In this document: positions 7,297 through 14,753 of the stretch, in pieces
How the letters are laid out: every line of letters starts with the position of its first letter
Numbering within the stretch: the first letter of the stretch is position 1
From: Ga0077527 sp964531455
GTDB taxonomy: Bacteria; Pseudomonadota; Gammaproteobacteria; Burkholderiales; SG8-41
Direction: 5' to 3'
Length of the DNA stretch: 21,188 bases
Assembly: GCA_964531455.1 (NCBI GenBank)
Contig: CAZHFZ010000055.1
Span: forward strand, 1 to 21,188
The notes under the pieces: generated by a model
Databases searched by the model: none
Seen by the model: the letters and a program-made list of their open reading frames with translations, nothing else
Told to the model about the DNA's origin: nothing
Made by a program: the position numbers and the translations under genes

Positions 7297-8457
7297 GTGA
7301 CTTTTTCGCAAGAGAATACCGCGCTGCCTCAGCCGTCGGCCGATGCCCTCGCAGTGAGTCATCAACTGCAAGCGTTGATCAACGCCGAAATCGGGCGCAA
7401 CAAGGGCTGGATCAGTTTTGCGCGGTTCATGGAACTCGCGCTCTACGCGCCGGGGCTGGGTTATTACAGCGCCGGCAGCCGCAAGCTGGGCGCGGCCGGT
7501 GACTTCATCACGGCGCCGGAGCTGTCGCCGCTGTTCGGTCGCACGCTGGCGCGCCAACTCGCCGAACTGCTCGCGCAGGATATTCCGGACATCATCGAGC
7601 TCGGCGCCGGCAGCGGCGCGCTTGCCGCCGTGCTGCTGGAAGAACTGGCCGCCCTCGGACAATTGCCGCAGCGTTACCGCATCCTTGAAGTCAGCGCCGA
7701 CCTGCGCGAACGGCAGCAGGCGCATCTGCAGTCCAGAATTCCGCAGCATCTCTCCCGCGTTGAATGGCTGGATGGTCTGCCGGAACACATCAACGCCGTA
7801 GTCATTGGCAACGAAGTGCTCGATGCACTGCCGGTGCACCGCGTACGCATCGAGACCGGGGGCGTCGCTGAAATCGGCGTCATCACCACCGAACACGGCT
7901 ACGCCTGGTCAACACGACCCGTCACCGGCGTGCTGGCCGCCGCAGCGGTGCAACAACAACTTCCCGATGACTATGAAACCGAGATCAGCCTGGCAGCGCC
8001 TGCGCTCATCGCAGATCTGGCGCAGCGCCTGGATCACGGCGTTTTGCTGTTCGTCGATTATGGTTTCCCGGCGCGCGAATTTTTCCATCCGCAACGCAAT
8101 CGCGGCACGCTGATGTGCCATTACCGCCACCACGCGCACGACGATCCGTTTTTTTTGCCCGGACTGCAGGACATCACCGCTCATGTCGATTTCAGCGCAG
8201 TCGCCCGGGCCGGCGCCGGCCTTGATCTTCTCGGTTATGTGAATCAGGCGCAGTTCCTGATCAACTGCGGCATCACCGGACTATTGACGGAAATTCCCGC
8301 GACCGATGTCGCGCGTTATGCGCCGCTGGCTGCACAGGCGCAACAACTGCTGTCACCGGCGGAAATGGGTGAACTGTTCAAAGTCATCGCACTGGGACGC
8401 GGCGTTTCTTCGCCGCTGTCAGGCTTCAGTCGCAGCGATAAATCCCACACGCTCTAA
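7297..8457 (+). CDS. SAM-dependent methyltransferase, MidA/NDUFAF7 type (PF02636)
   Basis: A ~386-residue class I methyltransferase of the family that includes mitochondrial NDUFAF7, an arginine methyltransferase for complex I assembly. Evidence includes RFMELALYAPGLGYYSAG, GDFITAPELSPLFG, the SAM-binding loop IIELGAGSGALAA, VIGNEVLDALPVHR, LLFVDYGFPAREFFHPQR, GTLMCHYRHHAHDDPF and DITAHVDFSAVA. I place the start at the GTG at 7297 because an ATG at 7207 in the same frame would overlap the divergent reductase and add 30 residues with no family likeness. A TATTAT box at 7285-7290 sits just before the GTG, so the transcript may have almost no leader. The bacterial substrate is not known from sequence. 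The pairing with a divergent pteridine reductase is recurrent in betaproteobacteria. Confidence 0.9.
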   Translation: MTFSQENTALPQPSADALAVSHQLQALINAEIGRNKGWISFARFMELALYAPGLGYYSAGSRKLGAAGDFITAPELSPLFGRTLARQLAELLAQDIPDIIELGAGSGALAAVLLEELAALGQLPQRYRILEVSADLRERQQAHLQSRIPQHLSRVEWLDGLPEHINAVVIGNEVLDALPVHRVRIETGGVAEIGVITTEHGYAWSTRPVTGVLAAAAVQQQLPDDYETEISLAAPALIADLAQRLDHGVLLFVDYGFPAREFFHPQRNRGTLMCHYRHHAHDDPFFLPGLQDITAHVDFSAVARAGAGLDLLGYVNQAQFLINCGITGLLTEIPATDVARYAPLAAQAQQLLSPAEMGELFKVIALGRGVSSPLSGFSRSDKSHTL

Positions 8458-8683
8458 CCGGGCTCGTGATTCCGCTGCCATGAACCGCCATGGTTGCCGG
8501 ATGCCGATCCAGCTGCTGATGATGACGCCACAACACTGACGACAGGGCCCGGGCCGTCAGACGCATGAAGGGACACGTGGCTTGGACGACCACCACTGTC
8601 TGCGTGTGCGAACTGCGTATTGACCCGGCACTCGATACGGCTTAAATCCTGCTCCCGCAATACGCACTTCGCGATAACCGCAT
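8458..8683. other. Non-coding stretch between convergent genes
   Basis: These 226 bases separate the methyltransferase from the convergent dioxygenase gene. A 6-bp inverted repeat, CTGACG (8536-8541) with CGTCAG (8555-8560), encloses the self-complementary GGCCCGGGCC (8546-8555). It could be a transcript end hairpin but has no T-run. A 68-codon minus-strand frame here shows no family features and I do not call it. Confidence 0.4.
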
Positions 8684-9235
8684 CTATCGACTGGACAAAG
8701 TGATGTCAAACACTGCCTGCCAGTGATCACCATCACGCTTTAAAGCCGCCACCAGAGGCGCCGGGATGCCGCGACCGGCGTCAAAATAAAGCTGGGTTAC
8801 CAGCTCGGCATAATTCGCATGCGTTACGCGGTAGTGGATATGCCGTGGTCGCCCCGGATACTCGCCCGGCAACAACGTACTGAATTGGTAACGCCCCTCA
8901 CGATCGCTGGTCAGCGTTGCGCGCAGCAGGCAGCGCGGATCGTCGCGAGTACCGCCGACCATCGTGTAATCCCCCTGAGCATCGGTCTGCCAGACTTCCA
9001 GGCGCGCGCCCGCAAGCGGACGACATTCCGGCAGGCCTGTTACGCGGCCAATGACTGTCAAACGCTGCGCGCCATGACGCGGCGCTGCGCACAATTCAGC
9101 CACCGCAGGTGCACCGGGTTTGTAGAACGGCCCGAGCGCATCACGCGGCGTGGGCCGGCATGATGCGCCCGCGGGTGCGGGCACCAAAACCGCAGCGGCA
9201 GCTGCTAGCATCAAGCGCCGTCGGGTCGGCCGCAT
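8684..9235 (-). CDS. Exported intradiol ring-cleavage dioxygenase-like protein
   Basis: A 183-residue protein of the intradiol dioxygenase beta-sandwich family (PF00775), whose Fe(III) enzymes open catechol-type rings between the two hydroxyls. All four expected iron ligands can be placed: Tyr90 in GDYTMV, Tyr126 in PGEYPG, and His132 and His134 in RPRHIHYRV. ARLEVWQTDAQGDY is the family block before the first Tyr. The start at 9235 opens a twin-arginine-like leader, MRPTRRRLMLAAAAAVLVPA, so export to the periplasm is likely, possibly by Tat. A longer frame back to 9301 would overlap the glutathione transferase gene and hide this leader. It is shorter than true catechol dioxygenases (~280-310) and lacks their N-terminal dimerisation helices. 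It starts 7 bases after the upstream gene's stop. Substrate unknown. Confidence 0.82.
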   Translation of the reverse strand: MRPTRRRLMLAAAAAVLVPAPAGASCRPTPRDALGPFYKPGAPAVAELCAAPRHGAQRLTVIGRVTGLPECRPLAGARLEVWQTDAQGDYTMVGGTRDDPRCLLRATLTSDREGRYQFSTLLPGEYPGRPRHIHYRVTHANYAELVTQLYFDAGRGIPAPLVAALKRDGDHWQAVFDITLSSR

Positions 9236-9242
9236 TTGCGCA

Positions 9243-9866
9243 TCAGGCCTTGGGTACGGCCATGCCGCGTTGCACAGCCGGCCGCTCCGAGATCCGGTCA
9301 TACCAGCGTTTCACGTTCGGAAAATCATTCAGATCGGTTTTATGCCATTCGTGGCGGGCGATCCACGGATAAGTCGCCATTTCGGCAATGGTGTATTCAC
9401 CGCCGGCCAGCCATTCATTTTTCGCGAGATGCGCATCCAGCACGCCGTAAAGCCGCCGCGTTTCCGCAACATAGCGTTCGATTGCGTAAGGCACCGGCTC
9501 TTTCGCCGCGCGCAGGAAATGATGCACCTGCCCGAACATCGGCCCGACGCCGCCCATCTGGAACATCAGCCATTGCAGGGCGTCGTAACGGCCGCGCACC
9601 GCTTCCGGCAGGAACTTGCCCGTCTTGCCGGCGAGATAAATCAGGATCGCGCCGGACTCCATCAGTGCAATGGGTTTGCCATCGGGACCATCTGGATCAA
9701 CAATCGCCGGAATCTTGCTGTTGGGATTGATCGCGACGAACGCCGGTTTGAACTGGTCGCCCTTGCCGATATTGATTGCATGCGCCCGGTACGGCAGTCC
9801 GCACTCCTCCAGCATGATCGAAATCTTGCGGCCGTTCGGGGTGGTCCAGGTGTAAAAATCGATCAT
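9243..9866 (-). CDS. yfcG: Glutathione transferase, YfcG/Nu class
   Basis: A 207-residue cytosolic GST-fold protein very like E. coli YfcG, a Nu-class enzyme with disulfide-bond reductase activity on glutathionylated or oxidised glutathione substrates. Matching features are MIDFYTWTTPNGRKISIMLE at the N-terminus (Thr-Pro-Asn at the glutathione site), NPNSKIPAIVDPDG, ESGAILIYLAGKTG, and the helical domain block LQWLMFQMGGVGPMFGQVHH followed by VPYAIERY. GGAG lies 8 bases before the ATG. It follows cca by 33 bases and precedes the dioxygenase-like gene by 7, so it is probably in the same transcript. The link with an exported ring-cleavage-like protein may hint at aromatic or oxidative stress handling, but that is inference. 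Confidence 0.92.
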   Translation of the reverse strand: MIDFYTWTTPNGRKISIMLEECGLPYRAHAINIGKGDQFKPAFVAINPNSKIPAIVDPDGPDGKPIALMESGAILIYLAGKTGKFLPEAVRGRYDALQWLMFQMGGVGPMFGQVHHFLRAAKEPVPYAIERYVAETRRLYGVLDAHLAKNEWLAGGEYTIAEMATYPWIARHEWHKTDLNDFPNVKRWYDRISERPAVQRGMAVPKA

Positions 9867-9899
9867 CGCAATGACTCCATAAATAATTGTTTTAATTGA

Positions 9900-11018
9900 T
9901 TATTTTTGCGGCGTATCCACGGCGTTGTGAATCGCTGAAAGACGCGCCTGTGCGACTGCCGCCTTGATGCCGTCAGGCGATTTCTGCGTGCGTGCCACCG
10001 CGCCGGCATCCACCGCCAGCGCCGCATCATGCGCACGCCGCAGACGCTTGCGTGCGGCATCACTGCCGGAGATGCCAGCCAGCGCGGCTTCAACAAGATC
10101 GCGCAAACGTTCGGGACGGCGCCAGGCATCGGCTGCATCCAGCACCTGCATCAGTTCTTCCGCATCCAGTTCCGCGCCATCAGCCAGGGCATTGCCGTGG
10201 CGCGCCGCGAGCAAAGCCAGATCGCGGCAGCCTGAGGGCGCACGCAGTTTCGTGCACAATGCATCCACCGCCTCCGGCTCCAGTGCGCGCAGCAGCGCGG
10301 CAAAACGCACATCAAGCGAAGTCCCTGCAGAAGCAGCCGCATCAAGCGCCGCCATGGCTTCATCGGCGCGGCTTTCTTCGTACAGACCATCAAGTTGAGG
10401 CAGCACCCGCGCCAGCGCACCGCAGTCGCGCAGAATCGCGAACATCGCTGATGGTGATTTTTCCATCAAGCCTTTCGACAGTTCCTGCCAGACACGTTCG
10501 GCCACCAGCGCATCGGCTTCTCCCGCCTCCACCATCTGCACCATCAGCGCCTGCGTTTCCGGCGCGACCGTAAAATCAAAGCGCGCAGCAAACCGGGCGA
10601 CGCGCAGGATGCGCACCGGGTCTTCAGCGAAAGCCGGGCTGACATGGCGCAACACGCCTTCGCCCAGATCATCGGCACCGTGATGCGGGTCGATCAACTG
10701 ACCATCGCCATCGCGCGCCATCGCGTTGATAGTGAGGTCGCGACGCTGCAGATCCTGTTCCAGCGTGACATCGGGCGCCGCATGAAAGTTGAAGCCGTGA
10801 TAACCGGGCGCAGTCTTGCGCTCGGTACGCGCCAGCGCATATTCCTCATGGGTCTGCGGATGCAGAAACACCGGGAAATCCCGGCCAACCGGGCGAAACC
10901 CCTGTTTCACCATGTCTTCCGGCGTCGAGCCGACCACCACGTAGTCGCGATCCTTTACCGGCAAGCCGAGCATCTCATCGCGTACTGCGCCGCCAACCGT
11001 ATAAATTTGCATGGCCAT
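9900..11018 (-). CDS. cca: CCA-adding tRNA nucleotidyltransferase, without the HD phosphohydrolase motif
   Basis: A 372-residue class II nucleotidyltransferase that builds or repairs the 3' CCA end of tRNAs. Catalytic and template motifs are complete: VGGAVRDEMLG, the metal-binding DRD (Asp23, Asp25), RRDLTINAM (~92-100) and the DPVRILRVARFAARF block. It matches E. coli Cca closely over the first ~210 residues. E. coli Cca (412 residues) then has an HD domain with HDLGKG; here the aligned stretch reads VRFAALLRALEPEAVDAL, so the His-Asp pair and ~30 residues are gone. Phosphatase and 2',3'-cyclic phosphodiesterase activity is therefore not expected, while CCA addition should remain. GAGG 10 bases before the ATG supports the start. 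It lies 12 bases after the CbiM-like gene. Confidence 0.95.
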   Translation of the reverse strand: MAMQIYTVGGAVRDEMLGLPVKDRDYVVVGSTPEDMVKQGFRPVGRDFPVFLHPQTHEEYALARTERKTAPGYHGFNFHAAPDVTLEQDLQRRDLTINAMARDGDGQLIDPHHGADDLGEGVLRHVSPAFAEDPVRILRVARFAARFDFTVAPETQALMVQMVEAGEADALVAERVWQELSKGLMEKSPSAMFAILRDCGALARVLPQLDGLYEESRADEAMAALDAAASAGTSLDVRFAALLRALEPEAVDALCTKLRAPSGCRDLALLAARHGNALADGAELDAEELMQVLDAADAWRRPERLRDLVEAALAGISGSDAARKRLRRAHDAALAVDAGAVARTQKSPDGIKAAVAQARLSAIHNAVDTPQK

Positions 11019-11030
11019 TAAAGTCTCGCC

Positions 11031-11696
11031 TCAGCGTCGCGCGAGATAACGTTTGTCGTCAAACATCAGGACCCATTGCGGGAAATACGCAACCATCAGT
11101 GCCATGCTCATTCCGGTGATAAAGGCTTCGCCAAAGGATAGCAGCAGGGCGTAGGGCAGATAGTACTCCGTCAGATACGCCACAGCATATGTGCCGGCTG
11201 CAGCGTGCAGTGCAACGGTGGCAACGGCGCTGCAGGCCATCGCCAATGCCGCCGACAGAAATCCGGCGACAAATATGAACACAAAAATATTCGCTGGCAG
11301 ACGGCGCTCGATCAACTGCAACAGCAGCCACGAAACCCAGACCGGCAGCGCACCGGCAAGCAGTGCATTCGCCGGATAACCGTCAAAACCAGCAATGCTG
11401 GTAGCCGCCACACCGGCCATCACCAGATACAAGGCCAGTTGTGCCAGCCGCGGGCCAAACATCAGCATCAGGATGGTCGCGCCAATCAGATGCAGCATCA
11501 GGCCGGGTTTGACGCTGTAACGGATGCACCACAGCGTGAAGATCACCGCGATCGCGGCACACCACAGGTTAAGCCGCGCCGGCTGACGTAAAGATGTCCA
11601 TGCGCTTTTGGTCAAAAAGGGCAGCAGCGTGACGATCCACAGTCCCCACAATGCCTGCTGCCATGTTGCGGAAAAAACGCCGGTCGCCGGATTCAC
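11031..11696 (-). CDS. CbiM-like integral membrane protein (energy-coupling factor permease family)
   Basis: A 221-residue polytopic membrane protein with about six to seven hydrophobic segments. GLMLHLIGATILMLMFGPRL, PANIFVFIFVAGFLSAALAM and the ending SFGEAFITGMSMALMVAYFP plus WVLMFDDKRYL fit the PF01891 (CbiM) relatives often seen alone in betaproteobacteria. The N-terminus lacks the metal-binding MHIxDG of genuine cobalt/nickel CbiM, and no CbiN, CbiQ or ATPase gene is adjacent, so metal uptake should not be assumed. The start is a GTG at 11696 without a clear Shine-Dalgarno. It lies 43 bases downstream of the NDUFA9-like gene and 12 upstream of cca, clearly within the operon. Family call is moderate; function unknown. 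Confidence 0.7.
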   Translation of the reverse strand: MNPATGVFSATWQQALWGLWIVTLLPFLTKSAWTSLRQPARLNLWCAAIAVIFTLWCIRYSVKPGLMLHLIGATILMLMFGPRLAQLALYLVMAGVAATSIAGFDGYPANALLAGALPVWVSWLLLQLIERRLPANIFVFIFVAGFLSAALAMACSAVATVALHAAAGTYAVAYLTEYYLPYALLLSFGEAFITGMSMALMVAYFPQWVLMFDDKRYLARR

Positions 11697-11739
11697 CGGA
11701 TCAGGCCATCAGCACAAATACCAGCCGGTATCGCACGCT

Positions 11740-12684
11740 TCAGCGCCCGGCACGGCTGCGCATGCGGTCATAACGCGTGCGCGGCGTATCCGTCGCCAGC
11801 CAGGACGGGGCCAGCGCCTCCAGCGCCTGCGGCCGGATACCGAATGGGAATACAGAATCACTGATGCTGTCGATTTCCATGGAGCGTACATTGTCGCGGG
11901 TCATCAGTTTCACCGGCAGCAGTTCCATCGCAAAAGCCTGGCAATAGGACAAGGTCCGGTTGAGGCCGATGATGGGTCGCGGGCAGCCAATGGTGCGCGA
12001 AACCCATGACACCAGTTGGCGCAAGGTGTAGCGCTGGGGTCCGCACAGGTCGTAGCAGCGCCCATGCGAGGCGATGTCAGTCAAGGCATGGACAAATGCC
12101 GCTGCCACATCACCAACATAAACAGGCTGGAAACGCGCATCGGGCCGCGCCAGCACCATGACCGGCAACATCCGCGCAAGGTCCGCAAACAGGTTGAGGA
12201 AACTGTCATCAGGTCCGAATATGACCGACGGACGAAATATGGTGATGTCGAGTCCGGCGTCGAGCACGATGCGTTCGGCTTCGGCCTTGCTGCGCAGATA
12301 ATCGCTCGGCGCGCCCAGGCTTGCCCCCAGCGCGCTCATCTGCAGCAGGCGTTTCACACCACCGGCACGGCAGGCTTCGACAACGTTGCGCGCGAGTTCC
12401 ACATGAGCCGCCCGAAACCCGTGATGGCCGCTGCCGTCATGCAGTACGCCGACGAGGTTGATCACCGCATCACATCCGGCCACTACACCCGCGAGTCCCG
12501 CCGGATGATGCGCATCGGCCTCCACCACATCGACGGTCGGCAGCAGCAGCAGCGCTTTTGCACGCTCCCGGTCACGGGTCGGCACAACCACGCGAATGCC
12601 GCGCGCCACCAGCTGCTGGCAAAGATGCCGCCCGACAAAACCCGATCCGCCAATTACACAGACTTTTTCAACTTCCATCATCAT
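11740..12684 (-). CDS. NDUFA9-like atypical SDR / NAD(P)-binding epimerase-family protein
   Basis: A 314-residue extended/atypical short-chain dehydrogenase. The Rossmann loop IGGSGFVGRH (residues ~11-20), the NLVGVLHD stretch, SALGASLGAPSDYLRSKAEA with a YxxxK-like motif, and ITIFRPSVIFGPDDSFLNLF are typical of the complex I NDUFA9 subunit-like family. In mitochondria NDUFA9 binds NADPH at the complex I hinge; the bacterial relatives have no settled role and could be ubiquinone-related or structural. Three ATGs occur in a row (12684, 12681, 12678). GGAG upstream is best spaced for the second or third. It lies 28 bases after slt on the same strand, an arrangement recurrent upstream of cca in betaproteobacteria. 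Confidence 0.88.
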   Translation of the reverse strand: MMMEVEKVCVIGGSGFVGRHLCQQLVARGIRVVVPTRDRERAKALLLLPTVDVVEADAHHPAGLAGVVAGCDAVINLVGVLHDGSGHHGFRAAHVELARNVVEACRAGGVKRLLQMSALGASLGAPSDYLRSKAEAERIVLDAGLDITIFRPSVIFGPDDSFLNLFADLARMLPVMVLARPDARFQPVYVGDVAAAFVHALTDIASHGRCYDLCGPQRYTLRQLVSWVSRTIGCPRPIIGLNRTLSYCQAFAMELLPVKLMTRDNVRSMEIDSISDSVFPFGIRPQALEALAPSWLATDTPRTRYDRMRSRAGR

Positions 12685-12712
12685 GCTCTCCGTTGTGCTG
12701 TAGATGCCCGCA

Positions 12713-14656
12713 TCAGGGCGTATCGCCCAGCGGTTTTTCGCGATCCCGCGAACGTGGCTCGATAACGCCGATACGCGCTTTCAGCGACTGCACCTGCTGG
12801 CTGAAGTTATGCGCGTAATAACTGGAATTGGCCATGACCTTCTTGACGTAGTCCCGCGTCTCGTTGAACGGAATGCTCTCAGCGTAGATCGCCGCATCCA
12901 TCGACTGGTCGGCACGCCAGGCGCGGGCGCGGCCCGGTCCGGCGTTGTAAGCCGCTGACGCCAGCACCGGGCTGCCGTCAAGTGTGTCGAGCACATGCCT
13001 GAGGTAATAGGTGCCCAGGCTCAGATTGGTATCCACGTCGTTGACCTGCGACCAGTGCCAGTCCTTCAGGCCGATCCTGCCTGCAACCCATTTTGCCGTA
13101 GCCGGCATCAGCTGCATCAATCCGCCGGCCCCGACACGCGATCTGGCCTGCGCAATAAACCGGCTTTCCTGACGGATCAAGCCGTTGACCCAGGCTTCGT
13201 CGAGATCAACCTGACGCGCCGCGGCCTTCAGCTGGTCACGGTACGGCGCAAGGTAGCGCAGGCCGAAATCATGTTCGAACACCGTGCGATCGGCGGTGTT
13301 GATCGCACGGTCATACACGGTGTTACGCCGCGCAACTTCGGCCGCAGCAAGAAGCTGGCGGTCCGTCATGCCGCGAATCGCCCACAACCACTCGCGCACC
13401 GCCTCAAGCCGTATATCGAGCCGGAACAGTGCCAGCGCGCGCTGGATGCCCGGACGCTCGGCAATTGCCGCGATCTCCTGCTCCGTCGGTTTGTAGGCCT
13501 GTGGCGGCGACTGCACGCTGCTGCCGAGATCTTCTGTGGCCAACTGGCCGTAGAAACTGAAATCAGCCGACAAGGGCTTGAGCAAGGCAACTGCTTCAGC
13601 ATCACGCCCCGTCACCTTGAATGCGCGCGCTTTCCAATATCGCCAGGCCGGGTCTTCCGCTTCCTTCGGCGTCATTGCATCAATTGCTGCCAGCACTTCA
13701 GGCCAGCGTCGTGCGCGCAACGCGGCGCGCGCTTTCCATGCCAGTTGCAGGTCGCTCATGCCGCTGGCACGGGAATACCAATCGAGCGCCGCCGCATCAT
13801 GGCGCATTGCGCCGAAATAACCGATCATGCCCCAGACATAGGCGCTTTCCTCGTCGGAAAATCGCGGTGCCAGTTTGGTCCAGTGCGCAGCCGCCTGCTG
13901 GGGCGATGTGCGCGCCAGCCGGTATACCGCAAACATCGTGGTCTCCCGCGACGCGCGCGACTTCAGATCGGCACGCGGTTCATTCAGATGCGCCGCTGGA
14001 TTACCCGAAATGGCCGTCAATGCCCGGGCATCGGGGGCCTGGCCTTTTGGCAGCCAGCCGGCAACCCGGCTGGCAAGCCCGACCTGTCCGGCCTCCAGCG
14101 CAAGCCGCACCCTCGTCCACACATCCTGCTCTGACAACAGCTGCTTTTCGAGCAGTGCATCGAACAATGGATTGCAGCTTTCGGGCAAGTCCCGGGCAAC
14201 AAACCATAGCGGACGCGCCTCGCGCAAAGCCTGGTTGTCGGTACGAACACGTGACTGCAGTGCGAAGCAGGTCATTTCCACGTCGTCGCCGGTGAGTGCC
14301 GGTAACTCGGCATTGAATGCATCCCACTGGCCATTTTTGGCCAATACCCTCAACCAGTCACGGCGCACCGCGTTGGATAACGGCGTATCACGATTCATCG
14401 CGATATAACGACGGATCTCCTCCGGATCGCGAGCTTCAAAACGGATCCTCAGCCGCCAATACTGCAGATAAGGCTCCAGCACATGGCCCTGGAAGCGGGG
14501 CGCAAGTTGATCGAGGCGTTTGCTGTCTCCGGTTCGCGCCGCATCACGGGCAGCAAGGAAAGCATCGTCAAGGGCATTCGCCTGCGCTGCCGCCGGCACG
14601 GCATGCAACGCAGAAGCAACTGCCAGCACAGCAAACAGGCCACGCATCATGGACAT
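12713..14656 (-). CDS. slt: Soluble lytic murein transglycosylase (Slt70-like)
   Basis: A ~647-residue periplasmic lytic transglycosylase that cleaves peptidoglycan with formation of 1,6-anhydromuramic ends. A Sec signal peptide is visible as MMRGLFAVLAVASALHAVPA followed by AAAQA. A long alpha-helical superhelix follows (to ~residue 470), then the SLT domain with the catalytic Glu in NGLIRQESRF (Glu497 from this start), GAGGLMQLMPATAKWVA and SAAYNAGPGRARAW. The frame also allows an ATG at 14716, but that would add 20 residues before the signal peptide and would lie only ~3 bases from the predicted transcription start. ATGs at 14650 and 14647 are equally possible. It appears to be the first gene of a six-gene operon. 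Confidence 0.93.
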   Translation of the reverse strand: MSMMRGLFAVLAVASALHAVPAAAQANALDDAFLAARDAARTGDSKRLDQLAPRFQGHVLEPYLQYWRLRIRFEARDPEEIRRYIAMNRDTPLSNAVRRDWLRVLAKNGQWDAFNAELPALTGDDVEMTCFALQSRVRTDNQALREARPLWFVARDLPESCNPLFDALLEKQLLSEQDVWTRVRLALEAGQVGLASRVAGWLPKGQAPDARALTAISGNPAAHLNEPRADLKSRASRETTMFAVYRLARTSPQQAAAHWTKLAPRFSDEESAYVWGMIGYFGAMRHDAAALDWYSRASGMSDLQLAWKARAALRARRWPEVLAAIDAMTPKEAEDPAWRYWKARAFKVTGRDAEAVALLKPLSADFSFYGQLATEDLGSSVQSPPQAYKPTEQEIAAIAERPGIQRALALFRLDIRLEAVREWLWAIRGMTDRQLLAAAEVARRNTVYDRAINTADRTVFEHDFGLRYLAPYRDQLKAAARQVDLDEAWVNGLIRQESRFIAQARSRVGAGGLMQLMPATAKWVAGRIGLKDWHWSQVNDVDTNLSLGTYYLRHVLDTLDGSPVLASAAYNAGPGRARAWRADQSMDAAIYAESIPFNETRDYVKKVMANSSYYAHNFSQQVQSLKARIGVIEPRSRDREKPLGDTP

Positions 14657-14725
14657 CGCCCGGCCCACGGTCACGGCACCGGCGGTACGAGGCCCCGTAA
14701 TTTCAAGTATATTCATAAGTATTTG

Positions 14726-14753
14726 ATTATAAACACTTTTATGAAAGGGTCAT
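14726..14753 (-). promoter_or_regulatory. Candidate sigma-70 promoter for the slt operon, overlapping the end of ilvA
   Basis: On the minus strand ATGACC (14753-14748; 4/6 of TTGACA) is followed after 16 bases by a perfect TATAAT (14731-14726), giving a start near 14719. The -35 overlaps the ilvA stop codon. The region is AT-rich against a GC-rich background, which supports a real promoter. Confidence 0.6.

Noticed and set aside
8454..8660. A 68-codon minus-strand frame between the methyltransferase and dioxygenase genes
   Set aside because: No ribosome binding site, no family likeness and low-complexity Ser/Gly/Ala composition. Treated as non-coding.
9881..9905. AT-only inverted repeat (AAATAAT/ATTATTT) between cca and the glutathione transferase gene
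   Set aside because: The 7-bp A/T stem is too weak for a terminator, and the tight gene spacing argues for co-transcription.
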